A DNA stretch of 64,000 bases from Otis tarda (Eukaryota; Chordata; Aves; Otidiformes; Otididae): contig CM048552.1 in NCBI GenBank assembly GCA_026413225.1, positions 49,801,001-49,865,000 on the forward strand, given 5' to 3'. The notes under the pieces were generated by a model that saw nothing but the letters and a program-made list of their open reading frames with translations, was not told where the DNA came from and made no database searches. The position numbers and the translations under genes are program-made. Shown piece after piece: positions 62,701 through 64,000 of this stretch. Every line of letters begins with the position of its first letter. Position 1 is the stretch's first letter.

Positions 62701-63388
62701 CAAAGAGGATAACAATTCCCAAGGGACAGAAGATAAAAGGAAACATAAATGGGATAATCAGATAAAATAAGAAAAAGAAGGAGGGATAAAGGCTAAAAAG
62801 CACAGACTCAGCATTTATGTTATGGAATTTTAATTCATATGTTCCATTTTCATTTATTTTACTGGACTCTGGTGCCACTTACACAGATAATGTCTAGAGA
62901 TGCATCGCTTATGTCAACAATTTTGGTCCTACTAGCAGGGGAAAACTTATATCCAATTCCAAAGCCCAAGTATCCAATTGCAAAATCTGGTTCAAGCCAC
63001 ATTCCAAGGCAAGTATCTTTACTCTAATAGCTGATTTGAAAAGACATGTCACCATTTTGACAAATCTGCAGTTGCAAATACAACTGATCTTTTAGTATTT
63101 ACATAATCAGGATATGAACTGTGAAGCCTATGCCTTCTAACCAACTAAACCTGATTCATCCTCAGCCAAATTCTGAACCCTATTCCAAACTTAATTCTGA
63201 CCGTAATAGCCACATTTCTTTTAAAACTCAAAATTACAAGATCTGTAGTAAAGCACTTCCCTAGGTGGGTCAGTCTTAGGAGTTTCCTGCTAATTCTAGC
63301 AATCCATGGGATCCTTAGTCTCTGCAAAGGGAGAAGGGAGGTCTGATAAATAATGAACCACAGAAATCGGGTCCATAACTGCAATTTG

Positions 63389-63407
63389 AAAAAAAAAAAA
63401 AAAAAAA
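63389..63407 (+). repeat. Poly-A tract, A19
   Basis: Uninterrupted run of 19 A followed by GAGACTG. No upstream retrogene was recognised. Confidence 0.8.
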
Positions 63408-64000
63408 GAGACTGTTTGACATATTTTATGTTTCCAGTGATGCATTGCTACTGTCAGAATTGTCTTTCTTATATACATATAAAGATGCTTTAGCTAAACT
63501 CTAAAAATAGTAACAGTAAGGCTCAGGAAATAATATAAAAATCAAAAGAAGCCTCATCCTTTTACAATTTTGGCCTTTTGTGCCCTGTGAGAAATGTTAA
63601 AACTGGCTACAAAAATAAAATAAGGTGTTCTCTAAACTTTTGTCCCAGAGTTGTATTTTAGTATATAAATTATATAAGTGTAGCTTATGAACCGAAATAC
63701 ACTGCCTTTTAAAAATTTTTACAGGTTTTTTCAGCTACCATTTGCCCATAGTGAAAATATGAAGCAGCTGTTCAGAAGAATCAATTTTAATTTAATCAGA
63801 AATGTTACTCATTTATTACTCATTTATCCCAGTAAAAAAATATTAAAATCTATATTAAATAGAAAATGAAGCTTTTAAAATTAAATTTTAGTACTGATCA
63901 TATGCATAACACTGATGAAACTTTGTAAGTTCTCTACACTCCCTCTTGATCTGTTGAGAATGAGATGGACTTAGCACCATCCCTGAAAATTCACATGCAC

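Larger units (their letters stand above)
57486..64000. other. Unique AT-rich DNA with simple repeats
   Basis: Holds A18 at 58128-58145, a purine tract at 58243-58272, the 22-base duplication at 59.68 kb and A19 at 63.39 kb. At 58.70-58.76 kb 'ccactccaaggcaggact' faintly recalls an inverted CR1 tail. Open frames on both strands are short and unsupported. Confidence 0.35.

Noticed and set aside
1-64000. Endogenous retrovirus or LTR, CRISPR array, bacterial operon or other novel multi-gene system
   Set aside because: No primer-binding site, gag/pol-like motif, paired LTRs, regular direct-repeat array or gene cluster was found; the content is vertebrate non-coding DNA.

Overview
The window looks like ordinary single-copy nuclear DNA from a bird, or a close sauropsid relative. 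It is AT-rich, shows no obvious CpG island and carries no long undamaged coding frame. The diagnostic content is CR1 LINE debris. Four plus-strand CR1 fragments (about 14.55, 39.25, 44.55 and 50.87 kb) end in the avian-type 3' tail, a 'ggttggactagatgacct' block followed by ATTCTATG-like octamers. Older CR1/L3-like pieces and several MIR core-SINE fossils also occur. I saw no Alu, L1, B1, tRNA, rRNA, CRISPR array, bacterial operon or viral gene.

Layout. 0-14 kb: mostly unique sequence with a candidate exon (256-358, minus), a MIR fossil, a strong AT hairpin at 5.2 kb, and a decayed hAT-type transposase-like fragment at about 6.0-6.3 kb (minus). A long pyrimidine-rich block (13.3-13.9 kb) gives misleading open frames. 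14-22 kb: one CR1 tail and four MIR fossils. 22-39 kb: unique sequence with two short palindromes, a small tandem duplication and a MIR with a long 3' part. It also holds the best-looking spliced exon of the window (36566-36646, minus). 39-52 kb: three CR1 copies, the last keeping about 1.1 kb including a reverse-transcriptase core with a damaged catalytic motif. 52-64 kb: old CR1/L3 and MIR fragments, two minus-strand exon candidates (54898-54960 and 55252-55365), homopolymer tracts and unique sequence.

Interpretation. The window is most simply intronic or intergenic. If a gene spans it, the better exon candidates point to the minus strand, and all four recognisable CR1 tails would then be antisense to it. 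I could not recognise the gene from the exon peptides. Splice-like signals are common by chance in 64 kb, so every exon here is a hypothesis. I found no previously undescribed multi-gene system. The items most worth checking are the minus-strand exon candidates, the hAT-derived fragment and the unusually clean palindromes.
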